DNA of 64,000 nucleotides from Lepidodermella squamata (GCA_047495785.1 JBLDXI010000042.1:2914001-2978000); one strand, 5' to 3'. Counted from the stretch's first letter, positions 34,538 to 45,312 are shown. The notes: generated from the sequence alone by a model not told the origin. Numbers and translations are program-made.

Positions 34538-34744
34538 ATGAAAACTGCTTTGGCTTTGTTTTTGATGGCGATTGTTGTAGCCATCGTCCTAATTTCTTCA
34601 ACATCGGCACAGGAAGAAGCTGTCGACATGGGTTTTTTCGGCCGTGATCTCGAAGACGATGGAGTTTGGGTCGGCCAAAAGCGACGATTCGGTAACTACC
34701 TGGCAATGAAAAGCCTCGACCCTCACGATTCCTCAGAAAAATAA
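34538..34744 (+). CDS. Small secreted peptide precursor, KRRFG type
   Basis: Single frame of 68 residues. Signal peptide MKTALALFLMAIVVAIVLIS followed by a likely Ala cleavage site. An acidic spacer (about 25 residues) leads to the basic site KRR and FGNYLAM near the C-terminus. The arrangement of acidic spacer, KR site and short terminal peptide is that of an invertebrate neuropeptide precursor; that is inference. Its stop lies about 120 bp from the end of the convergent channel B gene. Confidence 0.55.
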   Translation: MKTALALFLMAIVVAIVLISSTSAQEEAVDMGFFGRDLEDDGVWVGQKRRFGNYLAMKSLDPHDSSEK

Positions 34745-34866
34745 GTAACCCCTTGTCGAAAACATGTTCACTATACTCATATACATCTTCATTGTAAAAG
34801 TCAGAGAACATTGTTTAAGAAAGTTATGCATTTATTAAGAAAATTAACAAAATAAATAAATAACGA

Positions 34867-36910
34867 TTATAGGCCTGTTTTAATGTTTCCGAAGAATGAA
34901 GGAGTGTTCCCCTCCCTGTCGGAGAAGCTCATTATCGATACTCGACGGCGCTGGTTTGATTGAGATTGTGACATGTACTTCCGCAATCGCGCTGGCTCCT
35001 TTGTTGGTTTGATTATTTGAGGCTTTTCGCGCTTGAAAAAGCCGAAATTCGAGAAGTCATCGCGGTTCTACAACAAAAAGTGTGGCAGTTACTCATTTCC
35101 CTCAAATTAACTTACTTTTTTATGCATTTGACCTGCTAATGTTTCTTTTGTCCAGATATCTATTGCAGATTTATCATCTACTGATTTGCTGACGGTTACG
35201 ATAGGATCCTTGGGTCGTCTTTTCTTTATCCTCTCGCGAATGGCTTTTGCTTTGCGGTACCCAGGTCTTATGCATTGTCGATAGATTTTAAGAAACGGGT
35301 ATTCTATCAAGTCGAACATCGTTACAACCGAAAAACCGATGAACATCGACATGTAATTTCCAAAATCAGCCAATAAGCCATCAATCGTGAATCCGACACC
35401 TGAGTCAATCGTGTTGACAGTGAAACTCGGGAAATGAACGCTAATCTCCACCCAATTGTTGTCAATGTAATCCTGTGATAATTTTTCGCCTTCGAGTAAA
35501 TATTGGCCCGGATTAGGCACGCCCACGAGTTTTGCATAGCTCGTTGCAAAGTCGTATTGATTAGTTGAGCAAGCCTCATCACATTGACAGGCGCTGAGGA
35601 ATTTGTCAGCTGAAAAACTATGCTACTCAAGAGAAATGTTGTCCCAGACAAAAACTTACTGATGACCCAATTGGAGCAAAAAATGGTCCTAGAAACAGAA
35701 CATGGTTGTAGCGAACTGCCAGCTTCTTCGGGCAGAAACCATGGCCGGCAACCACATTGCGGATGAGATGCGTAGGCTCTAACTTGACACAATGCCAAAC
35801 AGCCAGTTACTGAGTATTGATCGTAAGGTCCCAACGGGCCTTCACCACAAGTGTTCCAAGGCTCCCTGTTGATTGTAGTCATAGCTGTAAGCTTCAAGGG
35901 GATGTTCATGTCAAATCCAGGCATCGCCGCCAAGCCATTTTTTAAATTAGGCGGCTCGTATTGCTGATGAATCAAAACTTTAGCCCCTGTGGCGATTTGC
36001 AGCTGACCAACAATATCGTATTTAAAATAATCGCTCTAAAAATGTTGCCGTCATTGAAGCGGAAATAAAAACAATTACTGAGCTATTACCTCTTCGATAT
36101 CGATGAAAAGTCGCAGTCCGTCAAGGCGGCCTGGCACATTTTGAACAAGAGAGCCATTCCCGTTGAATGAATAGCAAACCCCGTACTTCGTGAGGGTTAC
36201 GTTGAACTCTGAAGTAGAGCAAACTCTCGAACCATAGAAGCACCTGATTTTCGCATCATCAACGGACCATCCTTTTTCCAGCACAAATTGCTCCACACTG
36301 AAATCTGTTAAAATTTTTGAGGATCGTATAGGAAGTAGATTGGATTAATTTACTAGTATTCACGATAGATTGTTCAATTGCAGAATATTTTTCCAGAAGT
36401 TGTGCAGCAGTGGCGTTGGCGTCTCGACTATTTGACGCGACAAGTTGCATAATTTCTTTATAAAATGGTCCGGAGACATTTTCGAGGAGAGCCCTGTCAC
36501 TAGCGGACAGTTTTGATGCGCTGAGCATATTCAGGTTGCAGATTGTAACGGCAGGGAATGCTACCTCCTACGATAAATTTCGAGAAAGGAATGATATTAT
36601 AATTTAGCTAGAGCAATCTTGATACTCACTTGAGAATAGACAACGGAATAACTAGTTGAAAGACTGTACAAATGGTACAAGGCTACTCGTTCGCTCATCA
36701 AATAAACCCAGGTGGCAATGGCTACACATGCTAAAATGCCCCACAAAGATCTCCTGATAACTGCTCCAGACACAAACCACCTCCTCATTGCGTGGAACTG
36801 AAAAAGGAAATAGTTGGGGTATGTTTAAAGGAAAGAAGCGAAACCTTGGTGGTTGCAGCCATCTCGATGTCGGTCTCATCGAGACAAGTCCTCCAATCTT
36901 TCAGCAGCAT
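34867..36910 (-). CDS. DEG/ENaC-family cation channel B
   Basis: Seven exons (36845-36910, 36630-36797, 36354-36567, 36090-36304, 35660-36035, 35116-35609, 34867-35067) join in frame to 577 residues. It shares with channel A the cytoplasmic CLDETDIEMAATTK, a 168-bp exon for the first membrane segment, a 376-bp exon for the Cys-rich region, and the TM2 sequence DFGNYMSMFIGFSVVTMFDLIEY. One extra intron splits the third exon. The extracellular Cys motif (TGCLALCQVRAYA) and the G-x-S filter are present, so it should be a functional channel subunit. The C-terminal tail is Ser/Arg-rich and unlike that of channel A. The two genes are an inverted duplicate pair; the 2.75 kb between them holds four small secreted-protein genes. 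Confidence 0.9.
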
Positions 36911-37237
36911 TTCCCTCAGCTGCTAGAGAAAAACCTACCAGTACTCAGGTAGTAAGAAACACGAAATTGCCTGGCTTTCTTGCTGCGTTATAATACTAGA
37001 TGTATGCCGACTGTGTTTTATACATGGAGCTATAAAGCTGTTTATGCCACATTACTACGTGGTCAAAAGTAAGAGCCTCTTGGCACCTGCAAATGCTAAT
37101 AGCTATGTATACGCCACACACATGGGACTAAACAATAGTCATAATTTATTACGGAATTCTATGCTTGGATTATTAAGGTGTGTTAACTCCATTCAGGAGC
37201 AAATTCAACGACTTAATTTAAATAGTCTGAAGATGGT
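36911..37237. other. Intergenic, no gene seen
   Basis: Likely promoter side of channel B. No feature recognised beyond AT-rich sequence. Confidence 0.4.
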
Positions 37238-37432
37238 TTATTCGGCTGGCTGGCGATTACGGAATCTTTCTCCGAAGGAAATCGGTCGTTTAGCCATGAA
37301 GAATGAATTAATGATTCCTTCGCCGTCTTCTGGACCTTCGCTACGGTCTCCATTTGCTTCAATCATGACGGCTAAGGTGAAAATTGCAGAAAAGCAAAAG
37401 AAAACTTTGAAGAGAAAATTAGAGAAGTTCAT
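37238..37432 (-). CDS. Small secreted peptide precursor
   Basis: Started at the Met at 37432, which begins the signal peptide (MNFSNFLFKVFFCFSAIFTLA); the frame is open for 64 more codons upstream but that part looks non-coding. 64 residues. After an acidic Gly/Glu-rich spacer comes AKR followed by PISFGERFRNRQPAE. Single dibasic site near the C-terminus, as in the neighbouring small precursors. Role inferred only from layout. Confidence 0.5.
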   Translation of the reverse strand: MNFSNFLFKVFFCFSAIFTLAVMIEANGDRSEGPEDGEGIINSFFMAKRPISFGERFRNRQPAE

Positions 37433-37819
37433 TTTCCCGTATTTTTTGAGATGTACTGCAAGCTCGATACGAAATTTATTTTCGTTTATAATGTCCGTTA
37501 ATGTCCAACAATAAAACCAACAGCTCTCTAATGTCCGTTTATAATGCCCTACAGCAATAAATATCAATTGGATGCGGAAGTGCGTCAATATAAGATAATT
37601 ATTGGACCGGGACGATTTGCGCATTGGTAAATCAAATTAGAAACTAGCGACTCGGCCTAAATCATTTTGTGGCAAGTGACAAGCTGTCAGCCATCACGAA
37701 CCGGGGTTTTACCATGACGTGCTTGGGAACATCACGGGTGTAGAGAAAAACACGTGTTCACTTGGCAAGAAAAACATCAGGATAAGTTAGGACGCTGGGC
37801 CATAATTTCCGTTTGAAAA
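37433..37819. other. Intergenic, no gene seen
   Basis: Spacer between two same-strand small genes. Contains several short words of the type AATGTCCGTTTATAATGCCC (near 37491-37545) that resemble sequence inside the transposon at 42-45 kb and may be a degraded repeat. Confidence 0.35.
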
Positions 37820-38086
37820 TCACATGTTAGGAGCGATGTTTTGGGACATTTTGAACCGCCGCTTGTCACCGCCGCCACCGTTGCCTCGGCTTAATTCATA
37901 CAGGAGTGCTAGTTCAGCCTCGCTAGGTCCGTTTGATGCATCGTTATCCGACGTGGCTTCTGGCACAGGCTCGTCGAAACCTTCAGGATTGTAATGATCA
38001 TCTTCGGCAAGAGTGTTCAGGGGCTTCTCTAGCAGAACCATCAAAGCCACAGCAAATGATAAACAAGCAGCAAATGAACCTTTCAT
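37820..38086 (-). CDS. Small secreted peptide precursor, KRRF type
   Basis: Start at the Met at 38086, giving 88 residues; 23 further codons upstream are open but the signal peptide begins here (MKGSFAACLSFAVALMVLL). An acidic, Pro/Asn-rich spacer and a Gly run (GNGGGGD) lead to KRRFKMSQNIAPNM at the very C-terminus. Layout of a neuropeptide precursor with one terminal peptide; function inferred. Confidence 0.55.
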   Translation of the reverse strand: MKGSFAACLSFAVALMVLLEKPLNTLAEDDHYNPEGFDEPVPEATSDNDASNGPSEAELALLYELSRGNGGGGDKRRFKMSQNIAPNM

Positions 38087-38725
38087 TTTAAGAATATATG
38101 CCGAACAATGCCTGTAAAAAAGTATTTTAAGCAGAAGAACGGAGAACAAATTCAAGTGACTATCTGCACTTATATCAATATTAATTAAATCGATATATTG
38201 TGATTTTACTGCGATTCTCTTGAATTGTAATATAGGTGTATTTACTGACAGAAATAGCGAAAAACTGGCGACCGAAATAACGGGAAAATTAAATCTGCCA
38301 CATAAGTGGCAATGTTAGGAATGCACTTGCCGGTTTTTAATTGCAAAACACTAGAAGGATCATCCGTTTCTTTAGAAATAATACTATTAATGGATGTCTT
38401 TCTTCGATTTTTTCTCGTTCCATTACAGATTTGGCTAATGAGCGCGTCTGCACGTCTGCCCGCTCTACTACGCAAGCTCAGCGCTTTCTCCCGAAAGAAC
38501 TCGCTTGGGTATTAACCCGATTCATGCTGCGTCGGGTTCTTTGACATTTTGATGATATTTGTGCCCAGGATTATTCTTTCTTTTTTTCATCGCTGAACAT
38601 CGCTTGAACCGAAACGAGAGAATCATCGAAAATAGTACAACAATGTCAAAGTCCCTTTTATATGCACTTTAAATCTCGACGGAAATAAGAATGCAAACCA
38701 TCATTCATTAATTCATGCAAGTAAA
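38087..38725. other. Intergenic, no gene seen
   Basis: AT-rich spacer. Open frames at 38242-38544 on both strands have no recognisable features. Confidence 0.45.
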
Positions 38726-39040
38726 TCAATGCTGATAACTGATTTGAAAACCCATGTTGTCGAAAGAATAGTCCGGCATGGCTTGAGGAAAACCGAAACT
38801 TCTCAGTAATTTTTCTTTGTAAGTCAAGTTGTTGTAAGATTTCTGCAAAAGCATTATTTAACAGAATACAAACTAAATAGCGGCCCAAGATATTTTTACC
38901 AGCAAAAAAGACGGAAGCTCAGTCGTCGTAGTTGTACTTGAAAATGGTAATGCTTCAAATAGCTCGACAAATAGTGTTGCAATCACAGCGGTCGCAAGGA
39001 GAACAGAGCTGAAAAGTCGCCGAAGTTTGCTTGAAGCCAT
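38726..39040 (-). CDS. Small secreted peptide precursor, RSFG type, 2 exons
   Basis: Exons 38900-39040 and 38726-38842 join at phase 0 through a 57-bp intron (GTAAAA to TTGCAG), giving 85 residues. Exon 1: signal peptide after a basic start (LFSSVLLATAVIATLFVEL) and a Thr run. Exon 2: KSYNNLTYKEKLLRSFGFPQAM and an aromatic tail ending YQH; the RSFG-x-x-x-A-M stretch resembles RRFG-x-x-x-A-M in the gene at 34538 and RSFG-x-x-W-M at 33148. It is too short in any single frame to be found without splicing. Function unknown. Confidence 0.5.
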
Positions 39041-39809
39041 TCATGTAGTCAAAACATTCATTTTTGTAGTTGAAATTTGTATGAAGCAACCTTACTATGC
39101 CATGTACATGACAAGCACTCCGCGCACAAAAAATACTACCAGTACGCGAGCAGGTGAAAAAACTATTGTTGGCCGTATTGCTCATGTTAAACAACGCTGG
39201 AAACCGTGATGATGAATGGTTCCATATCATGCGAGAACGGCTCGCGGCAATAGGCGCCTAACTGCTTATTCAAAAATTGCAGGGTAAAAAGCGCCCAATT
39301 GAACACCGGATATGATGTCCCTTTCGCCGAATGATTGCCCTATAATTGACATGCCATGAAATTTACCTTGGAAAACAAATTAAGGTGTGAAATCGAGAGG
39401 CAATTTGATGTTCCGTAGTTCAACCGCAAACAAGGCGTTAACAAGCCTAATGAGCTTATTATTTCCCCACTCGACCGGAGGCCCTATCTTAATTGCGAAT
39501 TTCAGCAGCTAATTTAAATTTCAGCTGCGCATCGAAAAGGAGAGTTTGAAAATGATCCCTAGATGTCTCATTAACTTTACCTCCGCTATAAATACTACGA
39601 ACAACTAAGACCCAGCGCCATTTGCCAGCTCTTTGCCAGTTGTTTAGCATTTTAGTGGGGACCGGGAAGTGTTTGGCTACAAGTCGTTTAGCTCTATGCT
39701 AACACGGCGATGCAGGTTTCCTGTTAGGGCATCACAGCCATCTACTCTTTTGCAACTTTAACTAATGGCCTCCTTTTTATTTGCGAATACTAATAGTTAA
39801 CGTTAAATA
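39041..39809. other. Intergenic with a TATA-like element
   Basis: Spacer between divergent small genes. A TATA-like CTATAAATAC at about 39586-39595 could serve the downstream gene at 39810 if the 5' leader is about 190 bp. Nothing else recognised. Confidence 0.35.
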
Positions 39810-40244
39810 ATGATCTGCTACAACCTCGTCAACGTTGTTGTTTCGATTTTGCTCCTGGCCTCAAGTTATGCTCACGAATTGAAGCCTTCTTCCTCCTCGG
39901 AATTACCCAAAGGGCACCTCCCTGTGAAAAACAAAGATCCAAAAATATTGAATTCGTGGCGACATTCCAAAGGTATAAAAGCAATCATCATAGGTCTCTT
40001 GGCTAATAAACGTTTCCTCCTCTCGGTAGATGTGAAAGCTTATCTCAGCAGTCTTGATGTAGAAGCGGCGAGGCAACTGGTGAGGCATGTGCTTGCAAGT
40101 ATTCAATACAAAAAGCGTTTCGATAAGTGCTTGAAGGTGCTTAAATCGCTTGACATCTGCTCACAACGGCAGCCTTTTTACCTATGGGCGAATGTAATCA
40201 GTAAATCCATAATGAACGGTGAAGAGCTATTTGTTATAAGATGA
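39810..40244 (+). CDS. WAQ-motif secreted small protein 4
   Basis: Single frame of 144 residues. Signal peptide (MICYNLVNVVVSILLLASSYA). A Ser/Pro/Lys-rich spacer is followed by a helical part and the family core: DKC, nine residues, CSQRQPFYLWANVISKSIM. The usual CEN and WAQ are changed to CSQ and WAN, so it is a diverged member. Like member 3 it has no intron. Confidence 0.62.
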   Translation: MICYNLVNVVVSILLLASSYAHELKPSSSSELPKGHLPVKNKDPKILNSWRHSKGIKAIIIGLLANKRFLLSVDVKAYLSSLDVEAARQLVRHVLASIQYKKRFDKCLKVLKSLDICSQRQPFYLWANVISKSIMNGEELFVIR

Positions 40245-40874
40245 AACACAAACTTCAAAGAAAAGTATTGCATTCATTGTATTTTTGCTGATTTTTACGA
40301 TATAAAGCAATTGCTTTTGTTACGTGTGACTGGAATTGTTTACAACTTTGTTGTGATATAATTTGCTATCTGGTTATGAGACATAGGTCATCAGCATAAT
40401 TTCGCCTCCCCATGGCTGCTTAAGCTTCCTAGCTAGACAGCTTGGCGCTAATCATTCCGTTTTTCGACATAGAGGTTTCCCATATATGAAAACTGGTTCG
40501 CCGGATAATTCGTTATAAAAGAATTCTAAAATAGGATTTTAATGAAGTTGAGTCGGAGCGTGGCCAATTTCACAAGTGGGAATCCCCCGCATGCGTCGGC
40601 TCATGAAGCCTTTTCGGCATCCGACAAATCTATTTGTTCCCGACCGAGTTGAAGACTTGCAGTGAAAAGAGACGTTATGCATTTTATATTGAAGGTGAAT
40701 TTTGTACTAATTATACTGATAACAGTGGGATATCAGCGTCCCCGCCTTTTTCAAAGTCGCGGCTATATTTAAGCCTGATAGTATCTATCTTCAGCAGAGG
40801 AGTAGCTTAGCTTAGCAAATCGCGCCTGATTTCAGGAGTATCTATTTAGCACTTGGCAATTTACCAGAATCTGT
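40245..40874. other. Intergenic; probable promoter of the next gene
   Basis: A TATA-like GCTATATTTAAG lies at about 40762-40773, roughly 100 bp before the start codon at 40875, with conventional spacing for a short 5' leader. A 32-codon open frame near 40678 has a hydrophobic start but overlaps this element and is not called. Confidence 0.4.
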
Positions 40875-41328
40875 ATGGCAATGCAGTACTATCTTGTATG
40901 CGTAATACACCTCCTGCTGACAATTACTAGCGATGTCAACGGCGATCCACTTCAAGAGTCTCCCAAGTTCAGTGAAATAGCTGCATCTCCCAGAATTATC
41001 TCTCAATCCGAAATTGCTCCGATTGTCGCTCTGTTAAAATACGGTCAGTTTTCTATGGTTAGCATATTTTGATTATCTCGTTTGCTTCACGAATTTTTTA
41101 GACAACAAGTTGGCAGGAAAATTAGCCGGCGTGGATCCGACCGAGTTTGCCATCGCATGGTGGAACTCTATGACCCCAGAGATGCGTGCTCGCGTTGTTT
41201 ACGAAACGCGATTGCGCAAATGCATAGCGCACCTTGGATCAAGAGCTGTGTGCGAAAATAATTCAACTTTCTACTTGTGGGCGCAAATGCTGGCACGAAA
41301 AATAATGACAGGGCAAATTGATAAATGA
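40875..41328 (+). CDS. WAQ-motif secreted small protein 5
   Basis: Exons 40875-41043 and 41102-41328 join at phase 1 through a 58-bp intron, giving 131 residues. Signal peptide MAMQYYLVCVIHLLLTITSDV. The second exon carries ETRLRKC, nine residues, CENNSTFYLWAQMLARKIM, almost the same as members 2 and 3. The 169-bp first exon and intron phase equal those of member 2. Likely a secreted peptide with one disulphide; role unknown. Confidence 0.7.
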
Positions 41329-41397
41329 ATCAAACGCTTCGCTCTTTCAAGCAACGTTTGATTTTGATTTCATGAAAAAGATGGCTGGGCCAAACGT

Positions 41398-41441
<44 letters not shown>

Positions 41442-42134
41442 TTTTGTGACGTGTAAATATAATTGCATGAGGAAGAATAAAGAAATAGCTGATAAGCTGA
41501 CCTTCGATTTTTGTTGTTCAATCTGCTTATTATCAAAATAAAACTCTTCCAAGCTATATAACTTAAACGCCAATTTCGAAGCAAGCAATCATACGTACGT
41601 CCGTTGTCGTCTGTGAGACAGATATCAAGGTTATGCATGCCTTACTTCATGGAGGATTTTATATTTAAATTTATAGCCTATTTTCTGATTTGCCAATTTC
41701 TAATCAGGTGGGACGTTGATGTTAATATCAATGAAATGAGCGAGTAAGCAAGGTAGACTTATGACGGTAAGGCTGACGCACTATAATTCTCAATCTAATC
41801 AGAAATGATTATTCGATTACTCGATATTAAAGTCTGAATTCAAGCTGTCGATGCAAACGTCAGGGACATGGCAATGATGCCTGGTCATGACTCAGTCCAG
41901 AGCTTGCGGAGTAACTCAATCATCATAGTATGAGCGCCTGGATGCCACGCATACAATTTTTAAGATAAGATGTGTACAAATTTGAAGTGTTAGGTTTCTT
42001 AGTTCACGTATGATAACACAAATTAGGCGTAGGAAGGTGATTGCTTCATGTCGACCCTTCGAGATTAATATTTTCTGCGTGTTCTTGACCATTTACGTCT
42101 CGAGTGCGAGTTTCGATTACTCGTTTGCACCAAC
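41329..42134. other. Intergenic with a microsatellite
   Basis: Spacer holding the (GT)n tract at 41403-41439. The two minus-strand open frames over the tract are artefacts of the repeat (runs of His-Thr). Confidence 0.5.
41403..41439. repeat. (GT)18 microsatellite
   Basis: Uninterrupted GT dinucleotides for about 37 bp, about 75 bp downstream of the stop of WAQ-motif gene 5. Confidence 0.95.
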
Positions 42135-45100
42135 ATGACTCATCTACATTGGCTGGCAACCTTTGGGCTAATTTATATTTTATTGGTAGCATTATTTGGA
42201 GAATCCGCATGCGATCCGGCACTCTCGACTAACACGGATGCTGTCGGCTTTGTTGATGGTGAGTTTATCATAGAGAACAGAAGTACAAGAGAGGAAACTC
42301 GCGCTGGAAACTTGAAACATTAATTCGAAGCGGTTTTTTTAAGCCGGATCTTTTCACAAAATGCGCGTAGTTTTTTAGCGCACTTTTCTCGCGCAAACCC
42401 ACAAAATTTCGGCAAAGCTTTTCTCCGGCTTTACTACTTCAAATCGGATTCCCCTTTTTAAGGTGAATAGACCTGGTCTAGAACTTCAAAATTGCAAAAG
42501 GTTGAGCCGATATATGCAACGGCTAAGCCTTGGCACCCTTCTGAAGCTGAAAAAATTTAGCGAAAAATTTCGCAAAAATAGCTCATTTTCGACGAATTTT
42601 TTCGTCGAACGGTGTGTCGCCGATTTTGACGAATTTTTGCATGGAGATAGAGAATGCTTTGAACTACTTAACCCCAAAGGGGCGGGTCCGTATACGCAAT
42701 AGCAAATTTTCAGGATCTCTTCGAAGGAAACCTATTTTTCATGATATTGCAACCATCTCTTACAAAGTTCTACCATCTTTATCTTACTTTATGAGTCTAA
42801 ATTTTTAAAGTCTTCCAGTTGAGCTTTTTACGCCTTCATTATAATGGTCAGCCATTGCTAGCCTGTGCTCCGATTCGATCAATCAAGAAGAAAATCTGCC
42901 TGTTTAGACTAATTTTGAAACAAATAATTTCAATCGTTAGCCGCCGTTAGGTAAATGCTCGCTTATCGATCTTGAGAAATCCGAGTCCTTTCTTGAGCAC
43001 TTTATCCTCATCTTTGGTCAACTAGAAGGGGCAAAGAATTTGCGTGAATTGAAGCTAAGTCTCGCCCCTAAGAAAACTGGAGGGGTAGAAGTACTTCAGC
43101 CCCTTTACGGCTCCTTTCCGTACCTCTTGGTACACCTTTAAAATCAAAAACTCTTGTCAATATGCCATCTTAGAAAAGTTCTTCTAAGCATTCAGCCCTC
43201 TTCGCCCTCTTCATCAAAAATTTCCTTTTTCATCGCAGCAACCAACATTTAATTTACCGTATTATACGAATTATTGGGCAGGACCGAATTATAGGGCAGA
43301 AACGGAATAAAGGCAGAGGGCAAAGGTCATTTGAAATAATAAAGGGTAGAACCGTTATAATGGACAGGGCCCAGGGCCTCATAATACGCGACCAACCTTC
43401 ATTGTGGAACCACTAAAAAGTTGAACTATGGCGCGCGCGCTGATTGGTCAATTTATTGTTGCTATGACCCGGGATGAAACATTTCTGTCGTGCGATCGAC
43501 TAATAAAATATTTTATATTTATGTACAAATTGACCTTGCCACACCCTCTGCACGGTTTCCATTGACCACGAGCGTAAACTCCATATTAATCGTGGCAAAT
43601 TACTTCGGCAAAAAACACTTGTTCAAAAACTTTTATGGATCGCACGACTGAAAGTTTCATCCGGGAGTCATAACAACGACCGATTGACCAATAGGCGTGC
43701 GAGTCAAGATTGTACTTTTGAGTGGTTCCACAATGCTTAGGCGCGTGTCGTGTCCATTTGAAACGAAAAAAATGTCAGTCTACTTCCTTCATGGCTAAAA
43801 GAAAGTTATCGCTATCTCCTACGACATATACAAATAGGTGACATCCCACTATAAAACGAGCTTTGAGCTTTGAGAAACTCAGCTGACCGAATTCCAAATA
43901 AAATCAGGTGATGAGCAGAGAAAGCAGTAATGGGCTCCGAGGAGCAAATAAGCAAGAAACAATTGGTCACATAATAGGTCACATAATAATCCAAAATTAT
44001 TTTCCAGTCTCGAATTAAGTTGATGTGCTTTCATTTTGTAACTCAACTAACAACTCAACTCATCAAGGCTTATTGGTTGCATTCGTACCAGCTGGCTGTT
44101 GCTAGTTCTACTAAAGTCTGTCATCAATAAGTCATCAGTTAGGCTCCATCGTACTTCGGGACCTTGGCTATATTAAATCTTGAAAGTCGCCATAGTACCA
44201 AATATATAATTAATATTTGATTTTTAATAGGTTAGTTATTTCCCTAGAGGTAGCTATTTTGTACCATTCTGTATGTCCAGATGCTATTTTTTCGCTAAAA
44301 CTAGCCAGAAAATATACGTAAAAATGCAATGGTTGAGCCGACGAGTGGCAAGCGGCCATTATATAGGTCATAACTAACGGTAAACAAATAGCCATCTTCG
44401 GTTTTGGACCCATAAAATCGGAAAAATAGCTTGAGGTAGGCATGTAGCGATGGAGTAAACTTTAATTTTTGATCGAACCAACTGGGTTGGTGTGCCAGAT
44501 GAAAATTTTACAACAACAGGATATCACCGAATGACGATTTGCCGCTGTGAGAACAGCTATTTCCACGCGCATTATGTGAAAAAGTGGGTGTTCCTCCAAC
44601 ACATCCTGAAAATTTGCTATTGCGTATACGGACCCGCCCCTTTGGGGTTAAGTAGTTCAAAGCATTCTCTATCTCCATGCAAAAATTCGTCAAAATCGGC
44701 GACACACCGTTCGACGAAAAAATTCGTCGAAAATGAGCTATTTTTGCGAAATTTTTCGCTAAATTTTTTCAGCTTCAGAAGGGTGCCAAGGCTTAGCCGT
44801 TGCATATATCGGCTCAACCTTTTGCAATTTTGAAGTTCTAGACCAGGTCTATTCACCTTAAAAAGGGGAATCCGATTTGAAGTAGTAAAGCCGGAGAAAA
44901 GCTTTGCCGAAATTTTGTGGGTTTGCGCGAGAAAAGTGCGCTAAAAAACTACGCGCATTTTGTGAAAAGATCCGGCTTAAAAAAACCGCTTCGAATTAAT
45001 GTTTCAAGTTTCCAGCGCGAGTTTCCTCTCTTGTACTTCTGTTCTCTATGGAGTTTATATAACAATATGGTATCATTGAGCTATTTTTGTGTTTTTAATG

Positions 45101-45312
45101 CAGTCATTACCACTCATGCTTTTGGAGAAATTGACTCAGCTACTATTTCAAAAATCGCCAAGCAAATAAAATCAAGAAGAGCCATGTATCTTCGAGTATT
45201 CAAGTCCTGCATGGAAGCTTTGAACTCTTATCCAGCTTGCCAAATGAAAATCGGCCGCTATATAGCTCAAGCAAGTGGGAAATTGTTAGGAGTGAAGAAC
45301 GCTCAGCTGTAA
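42135..45312 (+). CDS. Diverged WAQ-family secreted protein 6, split by a transposon in its intron
   Basis: Exon 1 (42135-42258) encodes a signal peptide (HLHWLATFGLIYILLVALFG) and ends at phase 1 on a GTGAGT donor. Exon 2 (45104-45312) starts after TTTTTAATGCAG and joins in frame, giving 110 residues. The two halves are separated by 2.85 kb, of which 2.77 kb is a transposon; removing it and one TA leaves a 71-bp intron, the normal size here. The C-terminal part has KSC, nine residues, CQMKIGRYIAQASGKLL, a weak version of the family core. Whether the gene is still spliced across the insertion cannot be told from sequence. Confidence 0.6.
42273..45046. mobile_element. 2.77-kb foldback-type transposon with 444-bp inverted repeats
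   Basis: Ends begin GAGAACAGAAGTACAAGAG and are inverted copies of each other over 444 bp (42273-42716 and 44603-45046), with no difference seen where I compared them. TA flanks both ends (42271-42272, 45047-45048). The interior (about 1.9 kb) has no transposase frame; identical open frames on opposite strands near 42463-42702 and 44617-44856 are just the two repeat arms. It is a non-autonomous DNA element of TA-target type. Identity of the arms implies recent insertion or gene conversion. Confidence 0.88.
43400..43735. repeat. Imperfect foldback nested in the transposon
   Basis: Arms of about 100 bp (43400-43500 and about 43637-43735) read as imperfect complements, e.g. CATTGTGGAACCACT on the left and AGTGGTTCCACAATG on the right, and GTCGTGCGATC near the centre. 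The arms are more diverged than those of the host element, so this is likely an older MITE or an internal hairpin. Confidence 0.75.

Noticed and set aside
37044-37514. 156-codon plus-strand frame
   Set aside because: Antisense to the small secreted precursor at 37238-37432, whose signal peptide and basic site make the minus strand the better call.
40677-40775. A 32-codon frame with a hydrophobic start
   Set aside because: Overlaps the likely TATA element of the next gene, is very short and has no mature peptide of note.
41330-41638. Two minus-strand open frames with His-Thr runs
   Set aside because: Produced by translating the (GT)n microsatellite.
42463-44856. Identical 79-residue open frames on opposite strands
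   Set aside because: They are the two inverted-repeat arms of the transposon, not genes.
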